Part shown: positions 18,937 through 28,179 of the stretch, piece after piece | Position numbering within the stretch: position 1 is the stretch's first letter | How the letters are laid out: each line of letters starts with the position of its first letter | Origin: Kiritimatiellia bacterium | GTDB taxonomy: Bacteria; Verrucomicrobiota; Kiritimatiellia; SLAD01 | Assembly: GCA_007136425.1 (NCBI GenBank) | Contig: SLGY01000174.1 | Coordinates: 1 to 36,432 of the forward strand | DNA length: 36,432 bases | Direction: 5' to 3' | Program-made: the position numbers and the translations under genes | The notes under the pieces: model-generated | What the model was told of the DNA's origin: nothing | Databases searched by the model: none | The model's input: only the letters and a program-made list of their open reading frames with translations

Positions 18937-19893
18937 ATGATTTCAGTATCACATTTAACGAAACGGTATCGCGGCGTGGCGGCCGTTGACGATGTCTCTT
19001 TCGAGGTGGAACGCGGCGAGGTGGTGGGATTTCTCGGCCCGAACGGTGCGGGCAAGACGACGACCATGCGTATTTTGGCCGGGTACGTCGCGGCTACGGG
19101 CGGCCGGGTTCTGGTGGCCGGTTACGACGTGGTCACGCAATCGCTCGACGTCCGGCGGCGGATCGGGTATCTGCCCGAGACCGCGCCGCTGTATTCGGAG
19201 ATGCGCGTTGACGAATATCTGCGGTACCGCGCGCGCATCAAACGGGTGCCGGCGCGGCGCTTGCGTTCCGCGGTAGCGGGGGTCAAGGAACGGTGTGGCC
19301 TGCATCAGATGGGGCGGGAAGTGATCGGCCGCCTTTCTCGCGGGTTCCGTCAGCGGGTGGGCTTGGCGGATGCGTTGGTCCACGATCCGGATCTGCTGAT
19401 CCTGGACGAACCGACGTTGGGGTTGGACCCGAACCAGAACCGGCAAGTTCGCAACCTGATCGGGGAACTGGCGCCGCATCATACCATTCTGCTGTGTTCG
19501 CATTTCCTGTCGGAAGTGGAAAAGACCTGTGATCGCGTGTTGATTATCCAGCAGGGCCGTATCGTAGCGTCCGATACGCCCGACCGGCTGAAGGAAACCC
19601 TGGGCGGCGGTAATCGCGTGCGGGCGCACATTAAAGGGCCCGCCGCCGACGTGGAGAAGAAGCTCAACGTGTTGCCTCATGTGCAGCGCGTGGACATCCG
19701 ACGCAACGAGCCGTGGAACGAGTGCCTGATTGAGTCCGCGCGGGAAGTGGATTTGCGCCCGAATGTGTTCGAGTTGGTCGTGCGCAACGGTTGGGGGTTG
19801 CGCGAACTGTCGCTCGCCAATCGGAGCTTGGAAGATGTTTATCTGGGGCTCACATTGGGTGACGGTGCGGCCGACAGGAGGCCCGAATCATGA
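18937..19893 (+). CDS. ABC transporter ATP-binding protein, GldA-like
   Basis: 318 residues from the ATG at 18937, where the family begins ('MISVSHLTKRYRG'); the frame runs farther upstream without family match. Walker A GPNGAGKT at 34-41, signature 'LSRGFRQRVGLADAL' near 135, Walker B 'LLILDEP' and switch histidine 'LLCSHFLSEVE'. The 'RGFRQR' form of the signature is typical of the ABC-2 exporter/GldA group. It pairs with the ABC-2 permease, overlapping it by ATGA. In Bacteroidota, GldA works with GldF and GldG in gliding; elsewhere the role of such cassettes is unknown. Confidence 0.9.
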   Translation: MISVSHLTKRYRGVAAVDDVSFEVERGEVVGFLGPNGAGKTTTMRILAGYVAATGGRVLVAGYDVVTQSLDVRRRIGYLPETAPLYSEMRVDEYLRYRARIKRVPARRLRSAVAGVKERCGLHQMGREVIGRLSRGFRQRVGLADALVHDPDLLILDEPTLGLDPNQNRQVRNLIGELAPHHTILLCSHFLSEVEKTCDRVLIIQQGRIVASDTPDRLKETLGGGNRVRAHIKGPAADVEKKLNVLPHVQRVDIRRNEPWNECLIESAREVDLRPNVFELVVRNGWGLRELSLANRSLEDVYLGLTLGDGAADRRPES

Positions 19894-20642
19894 GAATGCT
19901 GTTGACTTTGTGGCGTCGCGAGATGTCGGCCTATTTCCTTTCGCCGATCGCCTATGTGGTGCTGGTATTCTTTCTGATTGTGATGGGGCTCAGTTTCTGG
20001 ACCTTGATCACCCTGCTTGTTCAAGGGCCCTCGAGTTCCGGCGTGATGCGGGTGTTGCTGGGCGAAAGCCTCTTCTTCTGGCTGGCGCTGTTGCTGGTGG
20101 CACCGGTGTTGACGATGCGCCTTTTTGCCGAGGAAAAGAAGACGGGCACGATCGAGACGTTGTTGACCGCGCCGGTCAGCGACGTGAAGATCGTGTGGGC
20201 GAAGTACCTTGCCGCGCTTGCGTTTTACATCATCCTTTGGGCGCCGACGACCGTGTATGCCGTGCTGTTGGCCCGTTTCAGTCCGGAAACCGCGCCGATC
20301 GATTGGGGCAGCATGACGGCCACCTACATCGGCGTGGGGCTGGTGGGTGCGTTCTATATCTCCGTCGGTCTCTTTACGTCCGCGATTACGCGTAACCAGA
20401 TGGTTGCGGCGATGGTTTGTTTTTCCGTCCTGTGCGCGATGTTTTTTGCCGGTTTCATACCCTATTTCGCGCGCACGCCCTGGATACAGGAAGCCGGCCG
20501 CTATGTGTCCTCGGTCATGCATATGATGGAGTTTTCGCGCGGGGTCGTGGACACGCGCCCGTTGGTCTTTTATCTTACAGGGACCCTGTTGATGTTGTTC
20601 TGCACGGTCAAGGTCATCGAATCACGATATTGGAAAGCCTGA
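19890..20642 (+). CDS. ABC-2 type permease, GldF-like
   Basis: 250 residues with about six hydrophobic segments, starting 'MRMLLTLWRREMSAYFLSPIAYVV'. 'RLFAEEKKTGTIETLLTAPVSD' (about 73-95) is the conserved amphipathic region of ABC-2 permeases that contacts the ATPase. The ATGA overlap with the ATPase gene and the GldG-like gene 12 bases downstream define the cassette. The substrate is not known. Confidence 0.9.
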   Translation: MRMLLTLWRREMSAYFLSPIAYVVLVFFLIVMGLSFWTLITLLVQGPSSSGVMRVLLGESLFFWLALLLVAPVLTMRLFAEEKKTGTIETLLTAPVSDVKIVWAKYLAALAFYIILWAPTTVYAVLLARFSPETAPIDWGSMTATYIGVGLVGAFYISVGLFTSAITRNQMVAAMVCFSVLCAMFFAGFIPYFARTPWIQEAGRYVSSVMHMMEFSRGVVDTRPLVFYLTGTLLMLFCTVKVIESRYWKA

Positions 20643-20654
20643 CGGAAACGACGA

Positions 20655-22139
20655 ATGGACACGCACACGTCAGCCCGAAAGAGTATCCGCCGCCGCCGCC
20701 GTTGGCGTTTCGCCGTAGGCGTGAATGTGGCGATGGCGCTGGTGCTGGCGGTTATGCTGACCGGCTTGTTGAACGGTTTGTCCGCCCGCTATTATCTGCG
20801 CACGGACCTCAGCCGCGCGGGGTTGTATACCCTTTCCGAGAAAACCCTGACGTTGCTGCGATCATTGACCGATCCGGTGGATGTGGTCGTGTTCTTTCAG
20901 CGAGGCGAAGAGACCTTTCATGACGTGGAAGGGTTGTTAAGGGAATACATGTATCACAGCCCGCTGTTGCGGGTGGAGTATGTCGATCCCGATCGAAACC
21001 TGGCGCGCGCGGAGGAATTGGCGCACCGTTTCGAAGGGACGGAACCGAATGTCCTCATTGTGCATAGCGAAGGGCGGTACCGCATTGTCCGCGCTGAGGA
21101 CCTCGCCGAGTTCGATTTTCGGGGGATCCGGGAAGGCATGGGCCCGGCGCGCGCGCTCTTCAAGGGGGAGCAGGCCATGTCCTCCGCCATTCATGGCGTT
21201 ACCCGGGCGCGCATGCCTAAAGTCTATTTCCTGTCAGGACACGGCGAGCGGCGCATTGATAACTTCGATCCGTTCGTGGGCTATTCATCGATCGCCGGCC
21301 GCATGCGCCAGGACAACGTGGAACTGGACGTGTTGGTGTTCGGCGAGACGCCGCGGGTCCCGGAGGACGCCGACGCCCTGATCGTCGCCGGACCGAACCG
21401 GCGCATCTCCCAGCCGGAATTGGACTTGATTCATGCCTATCTGGAACGCAGCGGGCGCGTCATGATGCTGATTGATTCCATGACCCGTACGGGCCTGGAA
21501 ACGGTGCTGTCCCGCTGGGGTGTGTCGCTGGGCGACGACGTGGTGATCGATCCGGAACATACCCTGACGGGACGCGAATTGTTTGTGTCCGAATACGGAT
21601 TCCATCCGATTACCGAGCGGATTCATGGAGTTACGTCCGTCTTCTATATGCCCCGGTCCGTGGAGCCGATGACAAGGCAGGTCGCCTCGTCGTCGGATCA
21701 GGCGGACCGTCCGCATGTGACGACGCTGGCGTCCACGTCGGAATCCGGTTGGGCGGAACGGGATCCGGATCAAACGCCGCTTCATTTTGATCCGGCAATC
21801 GACCGGCCGGGACCGATCTCTGTGGCGGTAGCGGTGGAGCGCGGGCCCGTACCCGGGATTGACGTGCAGATCCGGTCATCCCGCCTGGTGGTTTTCGGCG
21901 ATTCCGGCTTCGTTTCCAACGGCGGACTGACCGGCGGCGACGAAGACTTTTTCATGAGCGCCTTGAACTGGTTGCTGGATCGCGAAGAACTGATGGGCGT
22001 GGCGCCCAGACCGCTGGAACAGGTGCGGCTGGTGCTGGACCGAAATCAGATCCGGCAATTGTTCTGGCTGGCCGTGGTCGGGATGCCGGCCGCAGCGGGC
22101 GTACTCGGTTTCGTGGTCTGCTGGCGGAGGAGACGGTGA
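20655..22139 (+). CDS. GldG-like ABC auxiliary protein
   Basis: 494 residues. A basic N-terminus (Arg-rich, residues 8-17) precedes a signal-anchor helix (about 20-42). The large extracytoplasmic domain starts 'DLSRAGLYTLSEKTLTLLRSLTDPVDVVVFF', the hallmark of the GldG/ABC_transp_aux family, and 'VYFLSGHGERRI' mid-protein is a conserved family segment. A second membrane helix lies near 468-488 with a short Arg-rich cytoplasmic tail. This topology is usual for GldG. It belongs with the adjacent ABC ATPase and permease. Its precise role is uncharacterised outside gliding bacteria. Confidence 0.88.
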   Translation: MDTHTSARKSIRRRRRWRFAVGVNVAMALVLAVMLTGLLNGLSARYYLRTDLSRAGLYTLSEKTLTLLRSLTDPVDVVVFFQRGEETFHDVEGLLREYMYHSPLLRVEYVDPDRNLARAEELAHRFEGTEPNVLIVHSEGRYRIVRAEDLAEFDFRGIREGMGPARALFKGEQAMSSAIHGVTRARMPKVYFLSGHGERRIDNFDPFVGYSSIAGRMRQDNVELDVLVFGETPRVPEDADALIVAGPNRRISQPELDLIHAYLERSGRVMMLIDSMTRTGLETVLSRWGVSLGDDVVIDPEHTLTGRELFVSEYGFHPITERIHGVTSVFYMPRSVEPMTRQVASSSDQADRPHVTTLASTSESGWAERDPDQTPLHFDPAIDRPGPISVAVAVERGPVPGIDVQIRSSRLVVFGDSGFVSNGGLTGGDEDFFMSALNWLLDREELMGVAPRPLEQVRLVLDRNQIRQLFWLAVVGMPAAAGVLGFVVCWRRRR

Positions 22140-22143
22140 ACCC

Positions 22144-24018
22144 ATGCACTTGAAGACCACGTTGACCTTGTTGCTGGCCGTCTTGTTGGCCGCCGGTGCG
22201 CTCTGGTATTTGGAGGGTCGCGAGGAGGTGACCGAACGCCGTCATCGTGAGGTCGCCCGCTTGCTTCAGGTGCACCCCGAGCGCGTACGGGAATTGGTAT
22301 TCGATACGGGCGACAAACGGATTCATTGTCGAATCGCCGATGATGGCGTGTGGCGGTTGATACAACCCGTCAATGCCCGCGCCGATGCCGGAGAAATCGA
22401 TCGCATACTGAGCACGTTGAGTACGCTTGCGCACACGGAAATTATCACCCAGCGCGATCGGCGTGAGCTGGGACTCTCGCTGAGGGATTTCGGCCTTGAA
22501 CGGCCTGACGCCCGTATCGAGTGGGAAGACGAACATGGCCGACGCGTCTTGTTGATCGGGCGCAGCGCGCCTGTCGGTGAAGCGGTCTATGTCAGGTTGG
22601 AAGGGCAGGATGACCTGTATTCGGTATCGTCGCAACTGCTGGATATTTTGCCGGATTCCGTGTTGGCATTGCGGGATCGTGTCTTGTTTCACGGCAGTCC
22701 GCGACGGACGTATCGATTGGAAGTACGAAGGGCGGACGGATTCCTCCAGCTCATGAAAGCCGATGACGGATCCTGGCGCCTGCAACAACCGCTTGCTGCG
22801 GCCGCGTCGCGGGGCGCCGTGCGGCAATTGGTCGATCGCATCTTCGAATGGCGTATCGAAGAATTTGTCGCCGACGGTATTTCCGACGCCACGGTATACG
22901 GACTCGACGACGAGGCTATTCAGGTCACGGTCTATACGGAGGGACAGGAAGCGGGTCAGACGGTGTTGCTGGGTGCGGAGCGGGATCAGCAGAACGGGCG
23001 GGTTTACGCAAGGCGTCAAGACGGGCAATCGGTATTCGCGGTGTCGCGGCAAACGCTCGAAGAGGTGCGTATACGACCCAACGACCTTCGCGATCGTGCG
23101 CTATTCCGGATTTCGCCGCAGGAGATGGCGTCGGTCATGGTGGAGCGGGGCGAAGAGGTGTTGCACTTGGAGCGAACGACCAACGCCGTATGGGCGATTC
23201 GTTCGCCGAAACACTGGAAGGCCGATTCGGCGCGCGTCAAGGAACTGCTGGAAGCGTGGAGTGATGCGCGTATAACCCGTTTTATGGACGAGCCGGAAGC
23301 GGACTTGGAGACCCTGGGATTTACCGAGGACGCGTTACGTATTACCTTCCAGACCCGCCCCGCGCCACACACGCTTCCGCACGGCGGGCAGGCGCCCGTG
23401 CAGTCGGTGACCGTATGGATCAGCGACATTCCAGCGGAAGACGGGCGGCTGCTTGTCAAGAAAGTGAACGAACCGTTTCTGTACGAAATCACCGCTCCGA
23501 TCGAGTTGGGGACGCCGGTGAATCCCTTGTATTATCGGCATCGGGAAATGATTCGCCTGGACAAGGAATCCATCAGCCGTGTGAGCCAGACGATTGACGG
23601 AATGGACCGTGTGGTGGTCCGCAACAGCACGGATCGATTTGTTCCATCGTCTGCGATGCCGGAGGACGCGGCGCTTTCCAATGCGGTGCTGGCCGCCGCC
23701 TTGGAGACCTTGACCGATCTGAAGGCGGATGAATTTGTTGTCGACGCCCCCGCCGATTGGGCGCCCTACGGCTTGGACGAACCCCGCGTGACCTGGTCGC
23801 TTGACTTGACGGGGGCCGCGGGGTTGCGGCGTGTTTTGATGCTGGGCGACGTGCGCGGCGATGGCCGTGCATACGCGCGCACACTCGGTCACGATGTGGT
23901 CTTCCTTTTGGACGCGACGGATTCCGCACGGCTGATGCGCGACCTTTTTGAAGAAGCTCCGGCGCCGATTCCGGACGAGCCGGATCGGATTCCGGACGAA
24001 GGGAATGATGCATCGTAA
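22144..24018 (+). CDS. DUF4340 domain protein, four tandem repeats
   Basis: 624 residues. An N-terminal membrane anchor (about 4-22) is followed by an extracytoplasmic region with four DUF4340-type units. Each has a pattern of 'W.L..P', a helix with spaced leucines, a 'YGLD..'-like strand, 'LLG', and 'YAR....VF'. They cover about 60-175, 200-320, 345-465 and 510-605; the third is the most degraded. The C-terminus is Pro/Glu/Asp-rich. DUF4340 proteins commonly sit next to GldG-like genes, as here (4-base gap). Function unknown; a periplasmic scaffold for the transporter is an inference. Confidence 0.87.
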   Translation: MHLKTTLTLLLAVLLAAGALWYLEGREEVTERRHREVARLLQVHPERVRELVFDTGDKRIHCRIADDGVWRLIQPVNARADAGEIDRILSTLSTLAHTEIITQRDRRELGLSLRDFGLERPDARIEWEDEHGRRVLLIGRSAPVGEAVYVRLEGQDDLYSVSSQLLDILPDSVLALRDRVLFHGSPRRTYRLEVRRADGFLQLMKADDGSWRLQQPLAAAASRGAVRQLVDRIFEWRIEEFVADGISDATVYGLDDEAIQVTVYTEGQEAGQTVLLGAERDQQNGRVYARRQDGQSVFAVSRQTLEEVRIRPNDLRDRALFRISPQEMASVMVERGEEVLHLERTTNAVWAIRSPKHWKADSARVKELLEAWSDARITRFMDEPEADLETLGFTEDALRITFQTRPAPHTLPHGGQAPVQSVTVWISDIPAEDGRLLVKKVNEPFLYEITAPIELGTPVNPLYYRHREMIRLDKESISRVSQTIDGMDRVVVRNSTDRFVPSSAMPEDAALSNAVLAAALETLTDLKADEFVVDAPADWAPYGLDEPRVTWSLDLTGAAGLRRVLMLGDVRGDGRAYARTLGHDVVFLLDATDSARLMRDLFEEAPAPIPDEPDRIPDEGNDAS

Positions 24019-24041
24019 ACGGGTTCGGGCCCGATCGACTT

Positions 24042-26528
24042 ATGGGTAAGAGCTTCAGTACGTTCCCGTCGCGCGGTAAGACGCGGACTCGTTCCCGTGC
24101 GTCGAGCCGTGGTCGATGGGCGTGCCGCCTTTCCCTTTTCCTGTTGGTGCTGGCGTGCGCCGGGTTCGGGTACTTGTATGTTGGCGGTTTCCCGGAGACG
24201 GTAACCGAAAGGGTGCGGGCGGAGTTCGCCGAGCTGGGGTATGAGGTGCGGCTGGACCGGTTGCGGCTCAACCCGTTCAAGGGGATTGTAGCGGATAAAT
24301 TTCACCTGTTCCTGGACGATGCGGACCGGTATCCCGTCGTAGAGGCGGCCGCCGTTGTAATAGGATTCGACCCGCTACGTTGGGGCGCCGGAGAGCACGG
24401 CATGCGCCGTCTTCGGATTCGTGACGGCGTGTTGCGGATTCCCGCCGAGAGTCCGTTGCTTGACGACGAGTCACCGCACGTGTTGTCGCTGGAGGTCGTG
24501 CGAGTGGATGTCCGTTTGGAGGAGGATGGATTACGCCTTTATCGTTTGGGCGCGCGGTTTCAGACGATAGATATTCGCGGCGACGGATTTGCGATGCGCG
24601 ATCCCGTTCGCGAACCCGATGTGGAACTGCTGACCGCCGATCGGTTACGCTCGTTTCTGGATGAACAGACGGGATGGTTGTTGCAGGTGGCGGAGACCGC
24701 GAACGCGTTGCATTTTGAGGACCCGCCCGAGCTGCATTTCAGCTTCTTCATCAACCCGTTGGAACCTGAAGCGGACGAGCTGTCCCTTGTCATGGAGGGG
24801 GCGGGGACGCGTTATCGCGGTTTGCCTTTTGACGGCTGGCGTGTGGAAGCGCGAATGGAGGGGAGGCGGTTTCATGTACCTGTGTGCAAGGTGTTTCATG
24901 AAGAGCGACGCTTCGAGGCGGAGGGCGAATTCGACCTGGCGGATCGCACGGCCGAGGCGCGGATCTACAGCAACTTGTCACCGGTCTACTGGCGCAATCT
25001 CATGCCCGCGGAGGTGCGCGCGCATATGGAAAGCGCGCGCGTACATCCCTTCGGCCCGACGGAGGCGGAGTTGACGTTTGTGCGGGCGCCGTTAGCGGAG
25101 TTCGGCCGGCAAATACATGGTTGGTTCGAGGCCGAACAACTGGACGCGCACGGCGTCTGGTTGGAATCGATCCGGGCGGAGGTTCGGCGCGAAGAAGAAC
25201 GGATCCGGTTCGATGATATTGTGGCGGACATCGGGCGGGACGAGCAACAGGGGACGGCCCGGGGCGAAGCCGCATACGATATCGCCGCGGGCTCCTACCA
25301 TGGGCAGGTCAACGCTTCCTTCGATCCCCGGGCGGTGCTGCCGGTGGCCGGATATTCGCGGATTGCCGGGGAAATCATCCGGTCCCTTTCCTTTGACGAC
25401 TCGTTGCCCAGCGTCGATGTCGTGTTTTCCGGTTCCATTCCGCCCGATCCCGGATTCCATTTTGAAGGCGACATACGCGGTTCGAATTTTCTTTATCGCG
25501 GTTCGATTATTCGTGACTTCGACACGACCTTCCTCGTGACAAATCGTGTCATGCGGATGGACCCGTTACACGTGAAACGGGATGAGGGAACGCTGGACGG
25601 GTGGTACGAACAGGATTTCAACCGGCGCATTACCGACTTGGATGTCGTCAGCGGAGTGGATCCCAAGGCGCTCGCCCGCGTGGGTGGCGGCGTGGTGGAA
25701 CGCATACTCAGGCCGTTTCGCTTTGAGGGGGACGTGGACCTGCATGTGCGTGGTCGCATAGACTATGGCGCTCACAAGGAAACGGATTACATCGCTACGG
25801 GTGAAGCCGAGCAAGTCGGGTGGCGTTGGATCAGTGCGGATTACTGTTCGATGGACTGGATCGCGAAAGGGGACCGCATTCTCATGTCCAATCTGCATCT
25901 GCGGATTTACGGCGGGGAATTGGATGGGTTTGTGGAGCTGGACGGTGTCGGTGAGGAGCCGGTGAGATACACGGTTGACGCGCGCGTGGCGGATGTGTCC
26001 TTTTCCGAGTTGCTGCGGGCCGTACGGCAAACCGAGATGGATTTACAGGAAGGGAGCTTGTCCGGAAGGATCGACGTGGAAGGGCTCGCGGAGGACGATT
26101 GGCGCGCATCGCTGACCGGGGAGGGGCGGGTACGTATACGAAAGGGCGAAGTCTTTCAGATCCCGTTGTTCGGCGGATTGTCGCAATTGTTGGGCCGTAT
26201 CTATCCCGGACTGGGGTTTGCCGTCCAGACCGATGCGCGCGCCGATTTCGAAATCCTCGAGCGCATGGTCCGTTCGGATGACATTCGCATCGAGGGCTCC
26301 GTGTTGAGTTTGCGGGGCGAGGGCCGCTATCATCTGGACGACGAGCTGGATTTCAAGGTCCAGGTCCAGCCGTTACGGCGCGGGTTTCTGGTGGACGCGC
26401 TTCGCCTGGTGACCTATCCGGTGTCGCGCCTGTTGCAATTGCGGCTTGAAGGCACGCTCAGCGAACCGCGCTGGGTTGTTGATACCTTGCCGCGGGATTT
26501 GTGGCGCGTATTGGAACGGGACGAGTGA
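24042..26528 (+). CDS. AsmA-like envelope protein
   Basis: 828 residues. A basic N-terminus (1-27) and one signal-anchor helix (about 28-48) lead into a large beta-rich periplasmic region. It opens with 'VRLDRLRLNPFKGIVADKFHLFLDDA', an AsmA/TamB-type start, and ends with an AsmA-like C-terminal domain ('GRIDVEGLAEDDWRASLTGEGRVRI', 'VLSLRGEGRYHLDDELDFKVQVQPL'). Such proteins form long lipid-handling grooves bridging the envelope. It follows the DUF4340 gene by 23 bases and overlaps prmA, so it belongs to the transporter operon. Family assignment is from pattern, not alignment. Confidence 0.8.
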   Translation: MGKSFSTFPSRGKTRTRSRASSRGRWACRLSLFLLVLACAGFGYLYVGGFPETVTERVRAEFAELGYEVRLDRLRLNPFKGIVADKFHLFLDDADRYPVVEAAAVVIGFDPLRWGAGEHGMRRLRIRDGVLRIPAESPLLDDESPHVLSLEVVRVDVRLEEDGLRLYRLGARFQTIDIRGDGFAMRDPVREPDVELLTADRLRSFLDEQTGWLLQVAETANALHFEDPPELHFSFFINPLEPEADELSLVMEGAGTRYRGLPFDGWRVEARMEGRRFHVPVCKVFHEERRFEAEGEFDLADRTAEARIYSNLSPVYWRNLMPAEVRAHMESARVHPFGPTEAELTFVRAPLAEFGRQIHGWFEAEQLDAHGVWLESIRAEVRREEERIRFDDIVADIGRDEQQGTARGEAAYDIAAGSYHGQVNASFDPRAVLPVAGYSRIAGEIIRSLSFDDSLPSVDVVFSGSIPPDPGFHFEGDIRGSNFLYRGSIIRDFDTTFLVTNRVMRMDPLHVKRDEGTLDGWYEQDFNRRITDLDVVSGVDPKALARVGGGVVERILRPFRFEGDVDLHVRGRIDYGAHKETDYIATGEAEQVGWRWISADYCSMDWIAKGDRILMSNLHLRIYGGELDGFVELDGVGEEPVRYTVDARVADVSFSELLRAVRQTEMDLQEGSLSGRIDVEGLAEDDWRASLTGEGRVRIRKGEVFQIPLFGGLSQLLGRIYPGLGFAVQTDARADFEILERMVRSDDIRIEGSVLSLRGEGRYHLDDELDFKVQVQPLRRGFLVDALRLVTYPVSRLLQLRLEGTLSEPRWVVDTLPRDLWRVLERDE

Positions 26529-27397
26529 ATAACGATATCCCCAGCAGGGCGTGGTACGTATTAACGTTGGCCGTGGCCCCGGATGAAGCTGAACTCCTTG
26601 CGGAGCGGATCCGCGAACAATTTCAGCTCGAACCGGTCCAGCTCGATCGGCCCGGTGGCGCGCATACCTGGTTGGAGCTCTACTTCGAGCGGGAAGAGGC
26701 CCTCCAACCGGTTGCCGAACGCATTCGCGCGACAATTCCGGTTGCGGGGATCGCCGTGCGGCGATGCGATAGTCGCGATTGGCAGGCGTTCTGGCAATTG
26801 CATTTCAAGGCGCAGCCGGTGGGGAAGCGGTTGCTGATATGTCCCGCGTGGGAAGAGTCGGCCGGGGCCGATACCGTGCGACACACGCTGCGCATCGTTC
26901 CCGGGTTGAGTTTCGGTACGGGCGATCATTTCACCACCCGTTTTTGCCTTGAAACAATCGATCAACTTGCGCCGCCGGGCCCGTGCCGGACCCTGTGGGA
27001 CGTTGGTTGCGGAAGCGGAATCCTGGCCGTGGCCGGCGCCTTGCTCGGTATGGAACGCGTGCTGGGGACAGACAACGATCCGGTCTGCCTGACGCAGTCG
27101 GCTGAAAATGCCGCGTTGAACGGTGTGGACCGGGTCACATCCTGGCGTAAAGCCGATATGGGTGAAGGAGCGGGCGGGGCCGGGCCGTTTGATCTGGTCT
27201 GCGCGAATCTATACGCCGCGCTGTTGATCGATGCCGCTCCCGTGTTATGGGAGGCGGCCGCGCGCTATCTCGTGGTCAGCGGAGTGCGCGAAAGTGAGGC
27301 GGACGCCGTCGCGGAAAGTTTAGTCAGTCTGGGCGCGCGGGAAATTGTGCGGGACGGCGATGGTGCGTGGGCGGGTCTCCTTTTCCAGCGCACATGA
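26525..27397 (+). CDS. prmA: Ribosomal protein L11 methyltransferase PrmA
   Basis: 290 residues from a GTG that overlaps the preceding stop codon (GTGA), chosen for that coupling; the frame is open a little farther upstream. PrmA trimethylates ribosomal protein L11. 'GLSFGTGDHFTTRFCLE' (about 140-156) is the PrmA hallmark, followed by the SAM-binding 'DVGCGSGILAV' and 'LVCANLYAALL' in place of the usual 'VVANIL' segment. The N-terminal substrate-recognition domain (1-100) is present. Its place at the end of an envelope-transport operon is probably coincidental co-expression. Confidence 0.88.
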   Translation: MNNDIPSRAWYVLTLAVAPDEAELLAERIREQFQLEPVQLDRPGGAHTWLELYFEREEALQPVAERIRATIPVAGIAVRRCDSRDWQAFWQLHFKAQPVGKRLLICPAWEESAGADTVRHTLRIVPGLSFGTGDHFTTRFCLETIDQLAPPGPCRTLWDVGCGSGILAVAGALLGMERVLGTDNDPVCLTQSAENAALNGVDRVTSWRKADMGEGAGGAGPFDLVCANLYAALLIDAAPVLWEAAARYLVVSGVRESEADAVAESLVSLGAREIVRDGDGAWAGLLFQRT

Positions 27398-27409
27398 ACA
27401 CATAAAGCG

Positions 27410-27443
27410 AGGAGCGGGCCGGTGATGACCAAGCCCGCTCCCC
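27410..27443 (-). terminator. Terminator hairpin between prmA and the RRM gene
   Basis: GGAGCGGGC (27411-27419) pairs with GCCCGCTCC (27433-27441), a 9-bp GC-rich stem with a 13-base loop. On the minus strand TTTATGTGTT follows after a few bases, so it best serves the RRM gene. On the + strand there is no T run, though it may also stop prmA transcripts. Confidence 0.5.
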
Positions 27444-27468
27444 TCATCGCGTCGGATCTAAATCGATC

Positions 27469-27855
27469 TTACCAGCCGCCGTAGCCGCCGCGCTTTTCGT
27501 TGCGGATGCCGCGCCGGCTGCCTTTGCCGCCACCGCCACCGCCGCCGCGAGAACCGCCGTAGCCGCCACCGCCACCGCCGCCACCGCCGCCGCGCGGTCC
27601 GCGTTCTTCGCGGGGACGTGCTTCATTGATAACGAGGGCGCGGCCGTCAAATTCCTTGCCGTTCAACTCGGCAATGGCGGCGTCCGCTTCCTCTTGGGAA
27701 CCCATTTCAACAAAACCGAATCCGCGGGATTTGCTCGTGAATTTATCGAGAATAAGGTCGCAGGATTGAACCGTGCCCACTTGCTCGAAATGACTGCGCA
27801 GGTCGTTTTCCGTGGTCTGGTAGGACAAGTTGCCTACATATAACTTTGTACCCAT
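27469..27855 (-). CDS. Glycine-rich RRM RNA-binding protein
   Basis: 128 residues. One RRM domain (about 3-80) has RNP2 'KLYVGNLS' and RNP1 'KSRGFGFVEM'. An Arg/Gly-rich tail (about 84-128) follows, with long glycine runs. This architecture is that of the small cold-inducible RNA-binding proteins of cyanobacteria and other bacteria, probably acting as an RNA chaperone. A promoter about 145-170 bases upstream implies a long 5' leader. The tail's repeated GGC/GGT codons create alanine-rich open frames in other registers, which are not genes. Confidence 0.93.
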   Translation of the reverse strand: MGTKLYVGNLSYQTTENDLRSHFEQVGTVQSCDLILDKFTSKSRGFGFVEMGSQEEADAAIAELNGKEFDGRALVINEARPREERGPRGGGGGGGGGGYGGSRGGGGGGGKGSRRGIRNEKRGGYGGW

Positions 27856-27998
27856 CTGTTCTACTACTCTTTCTACTGCTCAATGAAGGCCACGACTAAG
27901 CGCCTGATACGTTCAAGCGTCATGAGCCGGTCGCCGACGGGCGCCGCCCATATGATACTCCTACTTAACGCAGTCCTCTTCTTTTGGCTAGCAGGGGC

Positions 27999-28026
27999 AC
28001 TATAAGGGATGTTTGCGGAACAGCAA
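27999..28026 (-). promoter_or_regulatory. Promoter and long leader of the RRM gene
   Basis: On the minus strand TTGCTG (28021-28026), a 16-base spacer and TATAGT (27999-28004). Transcription from here would give a leader of about 135-140 nt before the RRM start at 27855, with a small GGGC/GCCC hairpin inside. Long leaders are common for cold-shock genes; the function here is inferred. The remaining divergent gap (28027-28179) holds the upstream region of the membrane protein gene. Confidence 0.45.
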
Positions 28027-28115
28027 GAACATTCCGGACAGCAATTCTCGCATGTTGTGCGCCCCCGCGATAGATGGTGGAGTGCTACACCGCCCCGCGC
28101 TTTGCGCATAAATCT

Positions 28116-28143
28116 TTGCAAATGCGGGATGGGCGGGTAGAGT
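28116..28143 (+). promoter_or_regulatory. Weak candidate promoter for the membrane protein gene
   Basis: TTGCAA (28116-28121), a 16-base spacer, TAGAGT (28138-28143). Both hexamers match the consensus only moderately. Confidence 0.25.
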
Positions 28144-28179
28144 GTGCGCTTTTGGTACGCCGTGATCGGCAGGATGATT

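Noticed and set aside
27444-27650. Alanine-rich frame on the minus strand
   Set aside because: A register shift of the glycine-codon tail of the RRM gene, not an independent gene.
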